From DATBLE01 sp963837265 (lineage in GTDB: Bacteria; Actinomycetota; Thermoleophilia; Gaiellales; Gaiellaceae): a stretch of 64,000 nt of DNA. Of the stretch, positions 60,501 through 64,000 are shown one piece after another (positions within the stretch are counted from its first letter, which is position 1; each line of letters begins with the position of its first letter). The notes beneath the pieces were generated by a model that was not told the DNA's origin, searched no databases, and was given only the letters and a program-made list of their open reading frames with translations. Where the stretch lies: NCBI GenBank assembly GCA_963837265.1, contig CAWIMQ010000003.1, positions 1 through 64,000 of the forward strand, in the 5' to 3' direction. Made by a program: the position numbers and the translations under genes.

Positions 60501-60732
60501 TTCGCTGCTCGCGACCCAGATCGTCGCTCAGATCCGAAGCGACTTCTCGGTCGACCTGCCGCTGCACGCGCTCTTCGGCTCGCCGACCGTCGCCGCGCTC
60601 TCGCAGCAGCTCGTCGAGCAGATGGGCGGAAGCGGCGACGACGAGACGGCAGAGCTCCTCGCGCAGCTCGAAGGGCTGTCGGACGACGAGGCCGAGCGGC
60701 TCTCGGCCGGGGACGCCACGACGGAGGAGTGA
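57582..60732 (+). CDS. NRPS-C: degenerate C - A(Asp-like) - T
   Basis: ATG 57582 (QEEATMSFRLSPQQELLWSTD) or ATG 57600. The first domain mirrors that of NRPS-B: HEILRTTFQRRPGM and LRLAVPAVCADAASIATIVREV, where Pro-Ala replaces the His pair and Ala replaces Gly. One break lies near 58610. The A domain (58860-60360) has YTSGSTGTPKG, AISTDLGNTAVFPSLL, VLKITPSHL, VVGGEAL and NHYGPTETTVGSC, giving D-L-T-K-V-G-H-V-G-K, aspartate. T has FFALGGHSLLATQ (60485). The tail EQMGGSGDDETAELLAQLEGLSDDEAERLSAGD is a typical C-terminal docking helix. It is the best-preserved NRPS after NRPS-A and probably arose by duplication with NRPS-B. It is followed 9 bp later by a GNAT gene. Confidence 0.88.
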
Positions 60733-60741
60733 CACCCGCAC

Positions 60742-61589
60742 GTGGCTGAAGCAAGCACCTCCCAGTCGCCGACGGCCGAGGCAGACGCATCGTGGCCTGC
60801 GATCGGCGCGACAGGCAGGAGCTCCTCCGCTACGTCGGACCTGACAATCGCGGAGTTCTTCCGGCAGCTCGCCCGTTACGGAGAAGGCAGCCGGGTCGCC
60901 GAGCAGGACGGCCTGCTCACGTTCGCGGGCGCGCACGGCCACCCGGCCCGTTCCGAACGGAGCGATCCTGCTCGACCACCGACTGGAGGCAGGAGGAGGC
61001 GCTCGAGCGGGCGAGAACGTTCTTCGCTCCGCTCCAGCGCAGCTTCGTCTTCTGGGTGCGCGACCGTGACGAGAGCCTGGACCGGTCGCCGGGATCGAGC
61101 GTACGAGCTGGTCGAGCCCGACGGCCTGCCCGAGATGGCCCTCAAGGCCCGCCTCCCGGGCTGTAAGGCGCTTCCGGACAACGTCGAGCTCAGGCGCACG
61201 ACGGATCCCGAGGTGCGGCGCGACTACGTCGAGGTCGTCGCCGAGGGCTGGGGATGAACGGGATCTCGCCGGACCTCGCCTCGGCGACCTTCTTCGATCC
61301 GGAGAGCGTCGCCGACCCGAACGTCGATCGCGGTCTGGCGTACTCGACGGGAGGCCGCGTCAGGCGCATGGCGCTCGTCACGACCGGGATCGCCGTGGGC
61401 GGTACGGGGAGCGACGGCTCCGTGGGCCCGCCGCCGGGCCTCGCCGACCTTTGCGTCCGCGAGATGCTAACGCGGGGCCTGCCTCGACGTCGCCTACCGC
61501 GAGCTTCGGCATCCGCGAGGGATCGGTGGCCAGGGCTCTCCGCTCTCCGGGCAGGGCGTACCAGGGGCGGATGGGGTACCGCGGGATAA
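60742..61589 (+). CDS. GNAT-family N-acetyltransferase (frame broken)
   Basis: GTG 60742, 9 bp after NRPS-C. It reads DLTIAEFFRQLARYGEGSRVAEQDGLLTFAGAHGHP, then across breaks LDHRLEA, ALERARTFFAPLQRSFVFWVRDRDESLDR, YELVEPDGLPEMALKARLPG, LRRTTDPEVRRDYVEVVAEGWGMNG and FFDPESVADPNVD. The acetyl-CoA region follows: MALVTTGIAVGG, GLADLCVREML, and in a shifted frame MGYRGIT near 61570. This is the two-lobed GNAT layout. The end is approximate. In NRPS clusters such enzymes acylate amines of building blocks or give self-protection; which applies here is unknown. The gene converges on the second sulfotransferase. Confidence 0.55.
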
Positions 61590-61614
61590 CGGGCGACATG
61601 GGCAACCCCTCCGG

Positions 61615-62686
61615 TCATCGCCTGCGAGCGGGGAATGAGGCCGAGCAGGCCCTGCGCGTCGCGGGCAGGGGCTCGGGGCCTGCGCCGTAGAGCTCGCCGA
61701 GCCCGAACATCGACATGAGCTCGAGCGCCCGGCCGATCTCATCGGCCGTCAGCCGCGTCTGCCACTCGGAGACCGCCTGCCTCACGGACGGCAGCGGCTC
61801 CTCTGGGCGATAGGAGGTCAGAGAGGGCTGCGTCAGCCTTTCGTCGACCAGGGGCGGCGGCTGCAGGCTGAGCGTCCCGCAGAGGCGGTCGAGGGTTGCC
61901 CTGGGCTGCGCGACCAGATGCTCGTACAAGACGACGGCGATGTCCGACCGCCCGCGAACTGGCGGAGGGGAACGTAGGTCTCGATGCACCAGCCGCGATT
62001 TCCCGCTCGAACGGCGTCTCTATCCGCTGCAGCTCGGGGAGGAACGGGCGGAGGTGGTCGTCCCGAGCAGGGGGTCCTCGAGGAGGAAGAGCGGCCGCGA
62101 GGTCGAGCGCCTCGTCTCCGAGGCGCCGACGCGACGCGGCGACGGCGCAAGGGTGGCGGATGATGAGGATGATCGGGAAGAAGCGGGAACTGGCCGCGGA
62201 ACCAGGCGAGTCGCAGGTTGCTGTGCACGTCCTTGATGATCCGGCTTCTCGAGACGATTCGCTCGTTGCCCCGCCGACCCAACGGTTCGACTCGAGCTTT
62301 CCCAGGAGAACGTTCCGCACGAGGCCGACCAGCTCGGGATCGTCGACGTCGGGGCGGATGTACCTCGGGAGGTTCCGGTCGCCGAGCGCGCCCCACCTCG
62401 GGCGGAGCGGCTCGAAGATGACGCGGTGACGGTTGTCGGCGTTGAGGAGATCGACAAGCCACGTCGTGCCGCTTCGGCCGGTCCCGGCGACGAAGATCAG
62501 CGAGTCGAACCTGCGGTTGAGGTCCAGCGGATGCTCGATCGCGATCTTCCGCCGCAGGCGCTTGAGGCGGTCCGGCCGCGACGCGACGTCCAGCAGCCGG
62601 CGCCCGCGACCACCACCCGGCCGGGGGCCGCTGCCCTCGCTCTCGGGCGGCGGGGACGCTGCATTCGGCCGCTCGGCGCTGCTCAT
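61615..62686 (-). CDS. Second PAPS-dependent sulfotransferase (frame broken)
   Basis: ATG 62686. After a Pro/Gly-rich N-terminus: LNRRFDSLIFVAGTGRSGTTWLVDLLNAD (5'-phosphosulfate loop), HRVIFEPLRPRW, PILIIRHPCAVAASRR (3'-phosphate site). Then in shifted frames IAVVLYEHLVAQPRATLDRLCGTLSL and LTADEIGRALELMSMFGLGELYG. About 350 residues. Breaks lie near 62290, 62200, 62120, 61990 and 61950. It is not closely similar to the one at 47891. Divergent from the right-hand NRPS gene and cassette B. Two sulfotransferases around the NRPS genes point to a sulfated product. Confidence 0.7.
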
Positions 62687-62720
62687 GCTGGAACCATGAG
62701 CCGTGCCCGTCCGCTTCGCC

Positions 62721-62799
62721 CTAACCGATCGGCTAGATGGGCGACCGGTTGACGCTGCACCAACGTCGGTTGTCGCTGCATCGCCACGCTTCTACGATC
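62721..62799 (+). promoter_or_regulatory. Shared promoter/operator cassette, copy B
   Basis: CTAACCGATCGGCTAG (62721-62736), 17 bp, GCTGCACCAACGTCGGTTGT (62754-62773), 19 bp, TACGATC (62793-62799). GTG of the right-hand NRPS is at 62849. The spacing is slightly different from the other four copies. Confidence 0.7.
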
Positions 62800-62848
62800 G
62801 AGCAGTGGTCGGTGCTCCCGCAGCCGCGTCCCCGTACGGTCGCCTGAC

Positions 62849-64000
62849 GTGCGCATGCTCGAGGCGGGCCGCACCGAGCCCCGGTCGGGCGGACGTGAGC
62901 GCAGCGCGCGCGAACGGCGCCGGCCGGTCCGGCTCGGAGGACGCCGCGCGCTCTCCGACGCCGTGCGCGCCGACCTCGAGCAGCGCCTCGCCGCGCGCGC
63001 CGCCGGCGCGAGGCAGACGATCCCCCGGCGCACCGACGGCTCCGCGCCGCTGTCGTTCGCACAGGAGCGGATGTTTCTCCTGCAGCAGCTGATGCCGGGC
63101 GTGAGCGCCTACAACGTGCCCCGCCTCCTCCGGTTTGCCGGGGCGCTCGACGAGAATGCGGTCCGGACGGCGCTCGACTCGGTCGTGGAGCGACACGAGA
63201 TCCTTCGGACGACGATCTCGGTCGTCGACGGCGCTCCGGCGCAGACGGTCGAGGGGGAGGGCTCGATCCCGCTCGAAGTGGTCGACCTGCGCGGACGCCC
63301 GGACGCCCTGGACGAGGCGGACCGGATCGTGACCGAGCTGGCGTGGAAGCCCTTCGACCTTGCCCGCGACGGGATGCTGAGGGCGGCGCTCCTCCATCTC
63401 GACGACGGAGACCGCCTGCTCGTCGTCAGCCACCATCTCGTCTCCGACCACGCCTCGGGGCCGATCCTCCTCGCCGAGCTGGCGGAGGCGTACGAGGCGG
63501 CCACCGCGGGGAGGCCGGCGTCGCTGCCGGGCCTGTCGATCCAGTACGCCGACTTCGCGGCCTGGCAGCGCGAGCGGCTGGCCGGGCCTGCGCTCGAGGA
63601 GCATCTCGCCTACTGGCGTGAGCGGCTCGCGGCGCGCCGGAGCGGCTCGACCTGCCCACCGACCACCCACGCCCGCCGGCAAAGACCTATCGCGGGGCAC
63701 AGCTCGAGCTCGCCCTGCCGGCTGCGCTCGTCAAGCGGCTGCGCACGCTGGCGCGCACCCGCAACGTCTCGCTGTTCGTGGTCCTTGTTGCCGCCTTCAA
63801 GACGCTCCTGCACAGGTACAGCGGTGCGGAGGACGTCGTCGTCGGGTCGCCGATCTCGGGCCGCCACCACGAGGAGACAATGCCGCTGATCGGCTTCTTC
63901 ACGAACACGCTCGTCCTGCGCACGCAGCTCGACGGAACGATGACGTTCACGGAGCTCCTCGACCGCGTCCGCGAGACGACCTTCGGCGCCTACGCGCACC
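62849..64000 (+). CDS. NRPS-E: N-terminal condensation domain (continues past the window)
   Basis: GTG 62849. After an Arg-rich start comes RALSDAVRADLEQRLAARAAGA, the usual N-terminal helix, then PLSFAQERMFLLQQLMPGVSAYNVPRLLRF, VERHEILRTTISV and LLVVSHHLVSDHASGP. The active site is HHxxxDH: both His kept, Gly replaced by His. QYADFAAWQRERL leads across a break near 63635 to LPTDHPRPPAKTYRG, YSGAEDVVVGSPISGRHHEE and IGFFTNTLVLRTQLDG, running to the window edge. It is under cassette B. The residue it handles lies outside the window. Confidence 0.85.

Overview
The window is high-GC DNA from what looks like an actinobacterium. The mix of an actinobacterial-style mycofactocin-type dehydrogenase, short orphan LuxR helix-turn-helix proteins, secreted beta-helix proteins and a sulfated-peptide/exopolysaccharide inventory would suit a soil member of the class Thermoleophilia, but that placement is inference. 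Nearly every long open frame on the strand opposite a recognised gene is a GC-driven shadow. Many genes are cut by 1-2 base frameshifts, mostly in G/C runs. I describe the reconstructed genes and flag where the frame breaks. Some breaks may be real decay, but sequence or assembly error is the simpler reading.

Left third (1-21.7 kb): a secreted beta-propeller start, then a very large secreted protein (Ig-like domains, eight 104-residue repeats, beta-helix, esterase). A second beta-helix protein follows, then an exopolysaccharide locus. That locus holds a family 4 glycosyltransferase, a DegT aminotransferase, and a leftward set running from an Alg14/Alg13-like glycosyltransferase pair through a FemAB-like transferase and an ATP-grasp ligase to a Wzx-type flippase. 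Further on are a tiny LuxR regulator, a Wzz-like protein, an O-antigen-ligase-like protein, two family 2 glycosyltransferases and an AsnB-type amidotransferase.

Middle (21.7-38 kb): a complete IS21-family element, a third beta-helix protein, a methyltransferase and an SGNH hydrolase. These are followed by a nucleotide-sugar set (DegT aminotransferase, WlbB-like acetyltransferase, Gfo/Idh oxidoreductase), the initiating sugar-phosphate transferase, and two tandem glycosyltransferases sharing a 797-bp almost identical segment. An atypical response regulator, a 4'-phosphopantetheinyl transferase and a short-chain dehydrogenase close the block. About 0.9 kb of G-rich, non-genic sequence with a 54-base G run follows.

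Right third (39-64 kb): a nonribosomal peptide synthetase (NRPS) system. NRPS-A is C-A(Ser-like)-T-C-A(Thr-like, embedded methyltransferase)-T-C. A leftward NRPS-D carries a LuxR HTH, a half C domain, A(Gly-like), T and a Cys-type thioesterase, followed by a sulfotransferase. NRPS-B is degenerate C-A(Asp-like)-T, then a stand-alone C protein, NRPS-C (degenerate C-A(Asp-like)-T), a GNAT protein, a second sulfotransferase and the start of another C-domain protein. The phosphopantetheinyl transferase would activate the carrier domains.

The unifying signal is a promoter/operator cassette repeated five times with nearly fixed spacing: a 16-bp palindrome close to CTAGCCGATCGGCTAG, 14-17 bp, a 20-bp box close to GCTGCNCCAACGTNGCGTAG, 19-21 bp, then TAGCATC. 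It lies upstream of the small LuxR gene that heads the Wzz/ligase genes and upstream of four NRPS transcription units. This suggests one orphan LuxR-type regulon linking exopolysaccharide and peptide production.
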